DNA from: an uncultured Aquimarina sp.
Lineage (GTDB): Bacteria > Bacteroidota > Bacteroidia > Flavobacteriales > Flavobacteriaceae
Direction: 5' to 3'
Length of the DNA stretch: 64,000 nt
Assembly (NCBI GenBank): GCA_947498765.1
Contig: CANMLG010000009.1
Location: forward strand, 1-64,000
The notes below the pieces were generated by a model. It saw nothing but the letters and a program-made list of their open reading frames with translations. It was not told the origin of the DNA and did no database searches. A program made the position numbers and the translations under genes. Of this stretch, positions 35,812 through 44,827 are shown in pieces (the stretch's first letter is position 1; each line of letters opens with the position of its first letter).

Positions 35812-35828
35812 ACCCTCAATCTTCAACC
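35812..35828. repeat. Inverted-repeat arm upstream of four-helix-bundle copy C
   Basis: ACCCTCAATCTTCAACC matches the reverse complement of the tract in the thiH start with two mismatches, so the mRNA could fold around the four-helix-bundle gene. Confidence 0.5.
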
Positions 35829-35833
35829 AGTTT

Positions 35834-36598
35834 CTACGAAAGGAAACTCGTTAATGGACTACTCGCCTCGGCATGTTGCTTTACGGGAGCTAATTTTGCT
35901 TCGTAAGCCATTCTTCCTGCCTGGACAGCCATTTTAAAAGCTTTTGCCATTTCAACTGGGTTTTGTGAAACTGCGATGGCGGTATTTACTAAAACCGCAT
36001 CGGCACCCAGTTCCATGGCATATGCAGCGTGTGATGGAGCTCCGATACCAGCATCAACTACTACAGGTACATTACTCTGGTCAATAATAATTTCTAAAAA
36101 ATCCTGTGTTTTTAATCCTTTATTACTCCCAATTGGCGCTCCCAAAGGCATTACACATTGAGTGCCTACTTCTTCTAAACGCTTACATAAAACAGGATCA
36201 GCGTGTATATATGGCATCACAACAAAGCCTAATTTGACTAATTCTTCGGTAGCTTTTAGGGTTTCAATAGGATCGGGTAATAAATATTTAGGATCGGGAT
36301 GAATTTCCAATTTTATCCAATTGGTTTCTAAAGCTTCACGAGCCATTTGCGCTGCAAAAACAGCTTCTTTAGCATCTCTAACTCCTGAAGTGTTAGGCAA
36401 CAAATTAATATGCTGATGCTTCAAATGAGTTAAAATATCATCCTGTTCATTGCTAACCTCAACTCTTTTTAAAGCTACAGTAACTAATTCACTTTCCGAA
36501 GCTACTAAAGCTTCTTCCATTAACACTGATGAACTAAATTTCCCTGTTCCTGTAAACAAGCGAGAGTTGAATTCTTTATTTGCTATTTTTAATTTCAT
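35834..36598 (-). CDS. thiG: Thiazole synthase ThiG
   Basis: TIM-barrel enzyme that joins dehydroglycine, deoxyxylulose-5-phosphate and ThiS-thiocarboxylate sulfur to form the thiazole of thiamine. 254 aa, complete. Motifs are [11 protein letters not shown] at the start, [15 protein letters not shown], the [15 protein letters not shown] strand with the Schiff-base lysine region, and [30 protein letters not shown]. It lies between thiE and four-helix-bundle copy C. The spacer to thiE carries an AGCTAATAGC-type degenerate repeat. Confidence 0.96.
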   Translation of the reverse strand: MKLKIANKEFNSRLFTGTGKFSSSVLMEEALVASESELVTVALKRVEVSNEQDDILTHLKHQHINLLPNTSGVRDAKEAVFAAQMAREALETNWIKLEIHPDPKYLLPDPIETLKATEELVKLGFVVMPYIHADPVLCKRLEEVGTQCVMPLGAPIGSNKGLKTQDFLEIIIDQSNVPVVVDAGIGAPSHAAYAMELGADAVLVNTAIAVSQNPVEMAKAFKMAVQAGRMAYEAKLAPVKQHAEASSPLTSFLS

Positions 36599-36620
36599 AT
36601 TTCTAGCTGTTGGCTAATAG
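36599..36620. repeat. Degenerate AGCTAATAGC repeat in the thiE-thiG spacer
   Basis: The short spacer and the end of thiE (to about 36631) read CTAGCTGTTGGCTAATAGC then TAATTGCTAAAAG, a low-complexity repeat. The same word AGCCAACAGCTA occurs before sufE (about 23083). Confidence 0.5.
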
Positions 36621-37262
36621 CTAATTGCTAAAAGTTTGTTCTATTTGTTCTATTCTTTGTTTTAACTCTAATTCACTTTCTCCAGTCAATAAACCAGAAA
36701 CAGCAATATTAGATAATCCTGTTTTTGATAATTCTGGAAGGTCGCTTAATGTGATTCCTCCAATACCTACTACAGGCAATTGGAAACCTTTCAAAACAAT
36801 CTGATTTACAATTTCAGAATATCCTTTCGCTCCTAAAACAGGGCTTAACTTATCCTTTGTTGTTGTAAATCTAAATGGCCCTAAACCAATATAATCTACT
36901 CCATCTTCAATATGCTGCAAACAATCCTCAAGTGTGTTTGCTGTTCCACCAATAATTGCTTCTTCTCCTAATTGTTTTCTAACTTCTTTAGGGTTTGTAT
37001 CTGTTAATCCAACGTGTACTCCATCGGCACCAGATTCTCCTGCAACTCCTATATTATCATTAATAATTAAAACCGCTTCATAGGTATCACATATTTTTCG
37101 CGCTTCTTTTGCTGCATTTAAATAATCCAGTAATTCCACATTTTTTAGACGTAATTGCACCCATTTACATCCCGATTTGCAAACTGCTTCTATATTTTGT
37201 AAATGCGCTTCAATGCTTTTTCCTTGGGAAATATATTGGGTATATGTTTTTTGTAAACTCAT
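36621..37262 (-). CDS. thiE: Thiamine phosphate synthase ThiE
   Basis: Couples HMP-diphosphate with thiazole phosphate to give thiamine phosphate. 213 aa, the most canonical of three ThiE/TenI-family proteins in the window. Motifs are VQLRLKN (substrate lysine region), LIINDNIGVAGESGADGVHVG, IIGGTANTLEDC, DYIGLGPFRFTTTK and VVGIGGI. Followed by thiG and preceded by four-helix-bundle copy B, whose stop is 12 bp upstream of the ATG. Confidence 0.94.
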   Translation of the reverse strand: MSLQKTYTQYISQGKSIEAHLQNIEAVCKSGCKWVQLRLKNVELLDYLNAAKEARKICDTYEAVLIINDNIGVAGESGADGVHVGLTDTNPKEVRKQLGEEAIIGGTANTLEDCLQHIEDGVDYIGLGPFRFTTTKDKLSPVLGAKGYSEIVNQIVLKGFQLPVVGIGGITLSDLPELSKTGLSNIAVSGLLTGESELELKQRIEQIEQTFSN

Positions 37263-37274
37263 AGTAATAAGAAG

Positions 37275-37643
37275 TTAAGAATTTAAGGAGTTAACAATTG
37301 CTTTGCAATAGGCATTTAGTAATTTGCTTACTTCAATCAAAAGAACCTTTTCATTATCAATCGTGTTCTTGTAATTTAAATCTTGGGTTAAAATCAAAAA
37401 ATAACGACATTCTTCTAAAGAGCCTTGTGCGATATTAAAAAACCGAAGTTTATCTTTTGTTCCTTTCTTTTTATATCCTTCAGCAATATTTGCAGCAATT
37501 GAAGTAGCGGCTCTTCTAAATTGTATCGTTAATCCATAGGTCTCTTCTTTAGGAAAACTTTTAGTCATAGTGTATACACATAAAACAAATTGATGCGCTT
37601 TTTGCCACACTAATAAATCTTCAAAAGATTGACTTTTTTTCAT
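37275..37643 (-). CDS. Four-helix-bundle protein (23S rRNA IVS family), copy B
   Basis: 122-aa four-helix-bundle protein: SFEDLLVWQKAHQFVL, IQFRRAATSIAANIAEG, then a helix-rich region ending VSKLLNAYCKAI. Intact length for the family. It lies between thiD and thiE in the operon. Its 3' end and the spacer upstream of it carry complementary TTAACTCC/TTCTTAACTT-type repeats (37277-37293 with 37704-37720, 16 of 17 matches). It is only distantly similar to copies A and C, so separate arrival is more likely than local duplication. Confidence 0.9.
   Translation of the reverse strand: MKKSQSFEDLLVWQKAHQFVLCVYTMTKSFPKEETYGLTIQFRRAATSIAANIAEGYKKKGTKDKLRFFNIAQGSLEECRYFLILTQDLNYKNTIDNEKVLLIEVSKLLNAYCKAIVNSLNS
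37277..37293. repeat. Inverted-repeat arm at the 3' end of four-helix-bundle copy B
   Basis: AAGAATTTAAGGAGTTA pairs with 37704-37720 (TAACTCCTTAACTTCTT), one mismatch in 17. It overlaps the stop codon of the gene. Confidence 0.55.
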
Positions 37644-37755
37644 ACTTAACTTCTTTCTTCTTAACTCCTATTGGTTGCAGATTAACTTCTTAACTTCTAC
37701 TTGTAACTCCTTAACTTCTTCTTCTTCCTTCATTCTTAACTCCTATTTCAACCTC
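37644..37755. repeat. TTAACTTCT/TTAACTCC repeat spacer
   Basis: The 117-bp spacer between thiD and copy B is built almost wholly of degenerate copies of TTAACTTCTT and TTAACTCCT. No gene fits. It is complementary to the 3' end of copy B. Confidence 0.65.
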
Positions 37756-37760
37756 TCAAA

Positions 37761-38525
37761 TTAAAATCTAAAATTCCCTAATAGCTCTTTATTACTTCCC
37801 AAATATTTTTCTGTAAATCGCTTAGCGCGAAAGCAGCTTTTTAACAATGGAAAACCAAGGCTCAGATAAGCAGCCATAGCACTTGATAATACGCAACCGC
37901 TACCGTGTTTTGGGTAAACAGGATGGTATTTGGGGTTTATAGGATGTTTTTCACCTTGTTTGGTGTATAAATAATCTTTTCCTTTTTCGGATTCGTTATG
38001 TCCCCCTTTTAAAAACAGGTTTGTTTTTTCGGTTATATGAGCAATGGTTTCTTCTATTGTTTTTGAAGAGTATAATTTTTGAATTTCATCATCATTAGGT
38101 GTCAAAACATATATTTTTGACAATACCTCATCAAATATTTTTGAATCAAAATTTGTTTGAGTCTCAGCATGAAAGTCAAAATTTGTCGATGCACTTAAAA
38201 CAGGATCTACAATTATTTTAATTTCGGTGTTTAATGAAATTAATACATCAATTATTTCGGACATTGTCCGCCAATTTTGAATAATACCAATTTTTACTAC
38301 ATCAATGTTGAAACGCTTAAATAGGGTTTCTGTTTGTTTTTTTATGGTATCAATATCTGTCCAAATACAATCGATAAATGTAGTATCTGTTTGAATTGTA
38401 TTTGCTGTACAAACGGATAGCCCTTGACACTTTAAAGCTTCAAAGGTTTTACAATCGGCAACTAAACCTGCTCCACCCGAAGGATCAAAACCTGCAATTG
38501 ATAATATGTAGGGTCTTTTTTTCAA
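37761..38525 (-). CDS. thiD: HMP / HMP-phosphate kinase ThiD
   Basis: Phosphorylates hydroxymethylpyrimidine and its monophosphate to the diphosphate used by ThiE. 254 aa, ribokinase fold. Motifs are YILSIAGFDPSGGAGLVAD (substrate site), VDPVLSAS, LTPNDDEIQKL, LFLKGGH and the anion-hole segment HGSGCVLSSAMAAYL. The start is a TTG at 38525 directly after the TAA of the upstream gene, in a TAATTG arrangement, and gives the expected N-terminus. Downstream lie the repeat spacer and copy B. Confidence 0.94.
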   Translation of the reverse strand: MKKRPYILSIAGFDPSGGAGLVADCKTFEALKCQGLSVCTANTIQTDTTFIDCIWTDIDTIKKQTETLFKRFNIDVVKIGIIQNWRTMSEIIDVLISLNTEIKIIVDPVLSASTNFDFHAETQTNFDSKIFDEVLSKIYVLTPNDDEIQKLYSSKTIEETIAHITEKTNLFLKGGHNESEKGKDYLYTKQGEKHPINPKYHPVYPKHGSGCVLSSAMAAYLSLGFPLLKSCFRAKRFTEKYLGSNKELLGNFRF

Positions 38526-39131
38526 TTAAATATGGGATATCGTTTGTGTGTAATGATTTCTTATTTTTTTAAATGCGGTAATTGGAGAATTGCTTTTCCA
38601 AACACTTCCTAAAACAGCGATTCCATTATAGCCTAAGTTCAATGTTTTGGGTATATTTTGTGTTGTAATTCCTCCTAAAGCAATAATTCGTTTATCAACA
38701 TGATTTACATCAAAACCTTTGCCTTCATAACCTTCTTTTGATATGGACGAAAAAACGGGACTCAAAAAATGATAATCGAATTCAAAATCACAATTAGCTA
38801 AGTTTTCCGATTTGTGAAAAGAACTGCTAATTGTTTTGCCATACATCTCTAAGTTTAAAAAATATTGACCAGGGTTATCAATGTGGTCTATTCTTTTTTG
38901 TTCCGTAAAATGAATGCCTTTTAAGTTGAACTCATTTATTAATTCGTGAAAATGATGCACTACAATTCGGTTGTGGTACTGTTTGTCTATTTGATTTAAA
39001 TAATCACAATGTTCTTGATAATTTTTAGTGGGCTTCCTTAAATGGTAATACTGCAAGCCCTCTTGAAAAAGCTGATGCAGTATTTCAATTTCATTAGGAA
39101 TATCATTTTCTGGGGCTATTAAAATTAACAT
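38526..39131 (-). CDS. TenI-like thiamine phosphate synthase family protein (operon copy)
   Basis: A 201-aa ThiE/TenI-family barrel in the thiamine operon between truncated copy A and thiD. The ATG at 39131 (MLILIAPENDI) matches its paralogue at 31407; an ATG at 39152 would add seven residues encoded by the repeat arm and is rejected. Motifs are YYHLRKPTKNY, GIHFTEQKR, LSPVFSSISK and IIALGGIT. With true ThiE in the same operon, a TenI-type aromatase role on the ThiG product is the best guess. Confidence 0.85.
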   Translation of the reverse strand: MLILIAPENDIPNEIEILHQLFQEGLQYYHLRKPTKNYQEHCDYLNQIDKQYHNRIVVHHFHELINEFNLKGIHFTEQKRIDHIDNPGQYFLNLEMYGKTISSSFHKSENLANCDFEFDYHFLSPVFSSISKEGYEGKGFDVNHVDKRIIALGGITTQNIPKTLNLGYNGIAVLGSVWKSNSPITAFKKIRNHYTQTISHI

Positions 39132-39136
39132 ATAAT

Positions 39137-39170
39137 AATTATGAATTTTCAATTAAGAATTACGAATTAG
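39137..39170. repeat. Inverted-repeat arm at the 3' end of four-helix-bundle copy A
   Basis: Built from AATTATGAATTTTC, AATTAAGAATTACGAATTAG. Matches the reverse complement of 39371-39404 at 28 of 34 positions. It supplies the last codons and stop of copy A. Confidence 0.7.
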
Positions 39171-39357
39171 CATAAAAATCCTTTTTACTTTGACCTCCAA
39201 TAGCCTCTTCAATATTTGCTCCAATTGAAGTTCCTGAACGCAGTAATTGTTTTGAAAGGACGAATTCTTTTTTTGATTCCATTAAAAACCGGCAATGTTT
39301 TACAATTTTAACTGCAAAAGCATAAGTTTTTTCTTGTACTACATTACCAGTTTTCAT
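39160..39357 (-). pseudogene. Truncated four-helix-bundle protein (23S rRNA IVS family), copy A
   Basis: From the ATG at 39357 only 65 codons remain. MKTGNVVQEKTYAFAVKIVK, LSKQLLRSGTSIGANIEEA and GGQSKKDF match the first half of the family, where about 110-120 residues are usual. The frame then stops in YANS, encoded by the inverted-repeat arm, so the second pair of helices is missing. A TTG at 39366 would add three residues. I infer a deletion with one end in the repeat. It lies between thiC and the TenI-like gene and belongs to another subgroup than B and C. Confidence 0.7.
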
Positions 39358-39370
39358 TAGTCTCAATTAT

Positions 39371-39402
39371 TGAATTCGTAATTCCTAATTAATCATTCAT
39401 AA

Positions 39403-39404
<2 letters not shown>
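39371..39404. repeat. Inverted-repeat arm upstream of four-helix-bundle copy A
   Basis: Partner of 39137-39170 (28 of 34 positions). It spans the spacer between thiC and copy A and touches the thiC stop. Confidence 0.7.
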
Positions 39405-41274
<1,870 letters not shown>

Positions 41275-41275
41275 T

Positions 41276-41376
41276 TAAGTACAAAGCCTTAAGTACAAAG
41301 TCCTAAGTCTAATGTAGTTTTTATTACAATTAAAGCCAGACTTAATACTCTGTACTGACTACTTAATATTATTTGA
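41276..41376. repeat. AAGTACAAAG repeat and hairpins in the thiS-thiC spacer
   Basis: Two close copies of TTAAGTACAAAG (41276-41303) and a CTAAGT/ACTTA-type dyad further on. The spacer has no gene. Another low-complexity type within the same operon. Confidence 0.4.
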
Positions 41377-41577
41377 TTATCCCCCTTGCGTAGCTTGAAT
41401 AATTGTTACATTATCATTTTCGCTTAGATGAGTTTGTTTCCAATTATTTTTTGAAATAATTTGGTTATTGATAGCTACTGCAATACCTTGTTTAGAAATT
41501 TTTAAGTGTTCTAAAAGTTGATCTAATGAGCTGGTAGTAGCTACAGTTTTAGATTCGTGATTTACGTTTATTGTCAT
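41377..41577 (-). CDS. thiS: Sulfur carrier protein ThiS
   Basis: Ubiquitin-like 66-aa carrier whose C-terminal Gly-Gly is thiocarboxylated by the ThiF system and donates sulfur to ThiG. The ATQGG end and the MTINVNHESK start fit the family; VAINNQIISKNNW is the usual central block. First gene of the operon, about 150 nt downstream of the riboswitch. Confidence 0.95.
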   Translation of the reverse strand: MTINVNHESKTVATTSSLDQLLEHLKISKQGIAVAINNQIISKNNWKQTHLSENDNVTIIQATQGG

Positions 41578-41660
41578 GATTAGCGATCAGTTTTTAAATG
41601 TCAGCTATTAAATGTAAACTTTTTAGAAATTTACTACATACGCAGTAATTGAGAGAAATA

Positions 41661-41691
41661 AAAAATCTATATTAAAATACGCTAGATTTTT
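41661..41691 (-). terminator. Riboswitch-controlled terminator before thiS
   Basis: On the minus strand, arms AAAAATCTA / TAGATTTTT with a 13-nt loop, followed by a T-rich stretch, lie between the TPP aptamer and thiS. This is where a transcriptional expression platform is expected. Confidence 0.6.
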
Positions 41692-41728
41692 CCTTTGAGG
41701 ATTTGGATTTCCATTTGTATGGAAAAGA

Positions 41729-41806
41729 ATCTTTTCCCTTCGCCGGTACTAACCGTATCAGGTTCAAAGGGTATTTCTCAGTTCAATTTAATGAACACCC
41801 CTAAAG
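41729..41806 (-). ncRNA. TPP riboswitch aptamer (THI element)
   Basis: The minus strand carries the conserved THI core: AGGGGTG at the 5' side, CTGAGAAATACCC, TGAACCTGAT and GGTTAGTACCGGCGAAGGGA. These form the P1-P5 aptamer that binds thiamine pyrophosphate. It precedes thiS and should shut the operon off when TPP is plentiful. Confidence 0.95.
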
Positions 41807-41815
41807 TTACAATGG

Positions 41816-41823
41816 CAAAAATA
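41816..41823 (-). promoter_or_regulatory. -7 element of the thiamine operon promoter
   Basis: TATTTTTG on the minus strand fits TAnnTTTG and would place the start of transcription only a few bases before the riboswitch. No clear TTG at the -33 position. Confidence 0.5.
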
Positions 41824-41892
41824 CTAAAAATAAGATCATCATATATGAATAATACTTAAAAAACCGTTAAAGCTACGACATTCGATTTATAA

Positions 41893-44358
41893 ATGACAAC
41901 GACAAAAAATAAAATAACTACCAAATTAGTAATTAGCTATCTGTTAGCAATATCGCTGAGTGTTATTGCTTTTGTATTATTCTATCAGCAATTATCTAGT
42001 TTTACAAGAATTACAAAAGGTGCTCCTAATCGAAATGAGCATGTGTTTTTAATAAGTAAAACCATTACCAATTTATATGAGGTAGAAGCCTTGGGTAGAA
42101 ACCTTATAAAGAGAAAAGATTCTGCAGATTTAGATTTATATCAAATCAAAGTGAATGAAATTAATGGAGCTATTGACCAACTAGTAAAAAAATATCCAGA
42201 TAGTAGTCGACGGATACAAATAAATAGTATTAAGGATTTATTACGTCGAAAAAATATTAGTGTAGAACAACTTACCAATATTTACAATAATAAAAGTACC
42301 GAAGATTTTTATACCGCTGCGGTAAAAGAGTTAAAACAGGTTGATCCTACATTTAGGAGTTATAAATACACTAACCGTTTCAAAGAATTTAAGCCGCACC
42401 AAAGGCGTTATTTGATTAAATTATTGGATTACTCAAAGCGTGATAATGAAAATAAAATAAGTAATAAAACAGTAGATTCTATTGCCGAGTCTGTTACCAA
42501 TGTGTTGATCAATTTAGCTCGAAAAGAACGAGCTATTCAAAAACGAATAGAATCCAAAGAACAAGAAATTATTGAAAATGATCGGGTATTGACTACGCAA
42601 ATGCGTTCAATGCTTACCGATTTAGAATGGCAGGAATTACAAGCGGCAGCCAAACGCGAAGAAGAATCGCAAAAAGTACTTTCACAGACCTCAAAAATTA
42701 TTCTTTTTTCAACACTTTTGTCGTTGTTAACAGCATTAACATTTATTTATTTTATTAATAAGGATGTTAAAAAAAACACGAAACAGCAAGAACAATTAGC
42801 TGCCTCAAAAGCCTATGCTGAACAGCTGTTAAAAAGTAAAGAGAATTTAATGAATATGGTAACACATGATGTGCGGGCGCCATTACATAGTATTTTAGGT
42901 TATTTGGAGTTGTTATCAAATAGTAACATAAAGGAAAAAGAATTGCATTACATCAATCAAGCGCAAAAGTCGTCGGATTATATGTTGCACTTAGTGAATG
43001 ATTTGCTTGATTTTTCAAAAGTTGAAGCGGGGAAGCTATCTATTGAATCGGTGACATTTCAGCCTAGTGTGGTAATTGAAAACGCTATAAAGCAAGCCAT
43101 TCCGACAACAGACAATAAGGATTTGAAAGTAGCAATAACTATCGAAGACTCGTTAAAGCAATTATTTTTAAGCGATCCCTACCGGATAAAACAAATTGCG
43201 ATTAATTTGATTAGTAATGCTTATAAATTTACACCCTCTGGATTTATTACTATTGATGCCAGTTTGGAATCTAAGGGTAAAAATGACTATTTAAAGTTGT
43301 TAGTTTCCGATTCGGGAATTGGTATTACCATAGAAAAGCAAAAGTATATTTTTGAAGCCTTTTCGCAAGGGGATATTAGTTCTACAACTTATGAAGGCTT
43401 TGGTTTGGGGTTGTTTATTACAAAAAGTTTAGTAGATCTTTTAGGGGGTACGCTTTCGCTAGAAAGTGAACTGGGAAAAGGAAGTGCTTTTACGTGTCTT
43501 TTGCCTTTGCAGGAAGGGAATAGTGCTATACAAGAATCAGTAATTACTGTAGATTCTAATAAAAGTGATATGGTAAGTATAAAATCTATCCATATTTTAA
43601 TTGTTGATGACGATATGTCACAGTTAGGTTTTTTGCAGGAAATATTGAATCATTATAAAATTCCACATACAGCATTTCAAGATGTTGAAAAAGCAGTGGC
43701 TTTTGCGAGACAGCAAAAGCCAGATCTTGTTTTTACAGATATTCAAATGCCTATTAATGATGGTTTTTCATTTTTGAAATTATTAAAATCTCACGAAAGT
43801 ACTTCGGGAATCCCAGTAATAGCTTTAACAGGAGATACAGAAAAATCAGAAAAAGAATTTATAGAAAAGGGTTTTACTAAGCGTTTTTTAAAGCCTTACA
43901 AGCCAGATCATTTAATAAGCTCTATAAAAGAGGTTATTAATGTTGAAATTTTAACTTCAGCAAAAAGGCAATTGCCAAAGATAAATTTAGTGACCACAAG
44001 CTATGATTTAACTGATATGGCATTGTTTTTAGAACAAGATATGGATGCAGTTAAAAAAATCTTGGACACTTTTTTAACTATAACTTACGAACGGGTAATT
44101 AGCTGGGAGCAATCAATTTTAGAAAAAGATTTTAATACACTAAAGGATTTAGCACACAAAATGAACCCAATGTTTACTCAGGTAAAAGCCGAATCAGTGT
44201 ATAAAAACTTACGTATAATTGAAAGAACAAAAGAAACAGAAACTATTGGTTTTTATGGTTTGTGTGATAAAACTTTAACGGCGATAAAAATTACTATTGC
44301 TGATTTGGAGTTATTTATGAATGCTTATGCTGAGGTAAGCGATGTATTTGAGTCATAG
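41893..44358 (+). CDS. Hybrid sensor histidine kinase with receiver and Hpt domains
   Basis: An 821-aa membrane phosphorelay protein. TM1 (about 13-32) and TM2 (about 275-293) enclose a helical periplasmic sensor domain of about 240 residues. Next come a HisKA domain with His325 (MVTHDVRAPLHSILGYL), an HATPase (DSGIGI, FGLGLFIT), a receiver (VDDD, phospho-acceptor Asp616 in FTDIQMP) and a C-terminal Hpt domain with His755 (DLAHKMNPMF). The Hpt should pass phosphate to a separate regulator not encoded nearby. Divergent from the thiamine operon; GH16 lies downstream, but a link is unproven. Confidence 0.92.
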   Translation: MTTTKNKITTKLVISYLLAISLSVIAFVLFYQQLSSFTRITKGAPNRNEHVFLISKTITNLYEVEALGRNLIKRKDSADLDLYQIKVNEINGAIDQLVKKYPDSSRRIQINSIKDLLRRKNISVEQLTNIYNNKSTEDFYTAAVKELKQVDPTFRSYKYTNRFKEFKPHQRRYLIKLLDYSKRDNENKISNKTVDSIAESVTNVLINLARKERAIQKRIESKEQEIIENDRVLTTQMRSMLTDLEWQELQAAAKREEESQKVLSQTSKIILFSTLLSLLTALTFIYFINKDVKKNTKQQEQLAASKAYAEQLLKSKENLMNMVTHDVRAPLHSILGYLELLSNSNIKEKELHYINQAQKSSDYMLHLVNDLLDFSKVEAGKLSIESVTFQPSVVIENAIKQAIPTTDNKDLKVAITIEDSLKQLFLSDPYRIKQIAINLISNAYKFTPSGFITIDASLESKGKNDYLKLLVSDSGIGITIEKQKYIFEAFSQGDISSTTYEGFGLGLFITKSLVDLLGGTLSLESELGKGSAFTCLLPLQEGNSAIQESVITVDSNKSDMVSIKSIHILIVDDDMSQLGFLQEILNHYKIPHTAFQDVEKAVAFARQQKPDLVFTDIQMPINDGFSFLKLLKSHESTSGIPVIALTGDTEKSEKEFIEKGFTKRFLKPYKPDHLISSIKEVINVEILTSAKRQLPKINLVTTSYDLTDMALFLEQDMDAVKKILDTFLTITYERVISWEQSILEKDFNTLKDLAHKMNPMFTQVKAESVYKNLRIIERTKETETIGFYGLCDKTLTAIKITIADLELFMNAYAEVSDVFES

Positions 44359-44827
44359 GTTTAAAATTGAGAAATAGACACCCAAGACTATTTTGGTCGA
44401 TGTTTTTTTTAGATTTGTTTTAATGTAAATCAAAAAAAATAAACAAACTTATGTTTGTAGTATTTGAAATCTAAAAAAGGAAGAATAAACTTACACTTTT
44501 TTTAATTATAAAGATTAATTAGATAATTTTCATGTGTTTTGTTTAATGTAAAAAACATTATGTGGATCAGCTGCTTAAAACTGTCTAAAAAAAGTAGTTG
44601 CTATATTTTTATTAATCTAATAATTGATTATTTCTTTAATTTCTAAAAAAATACCTGTAAAATCAATGATTTGAAAGAAAAATGACTTCTATTAAGTTGA
44701 TTATGTAGTTTTTATGTAAGAATTAATAAGTATTATTTACTATATATTTGAGTGTCTTTTGAAAATTGTGTTGGCTCAAATATTCAAAATTTTTGAAGTA
44801 AATAACTAATTAAAAAACTTTTTAATC
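44359..44827. other. Long AT-rich intergenic region before the GH16 gene
   Basis: 469 bp without a credible gene. TATGTTTG (44450-44457) and TATATTTG (44743-44750) fit the -7 consensus; the second is 77 bp before the GH16 start. Neither has a clear TTG box. The word AATAGACAC (about 44385) also occurs upstream of the GH5 gene (about 62214), which may be coincidence. Confidence 0.4.

Noticed and set aside
35419-39357. Presence of an rRNA gene around the four-helix-bundle genes
   Set aside because: I looked for rRNA sequence because the family is known from 23S insertions, but all flanking DNA is thi coding sequence or repeat spacer.
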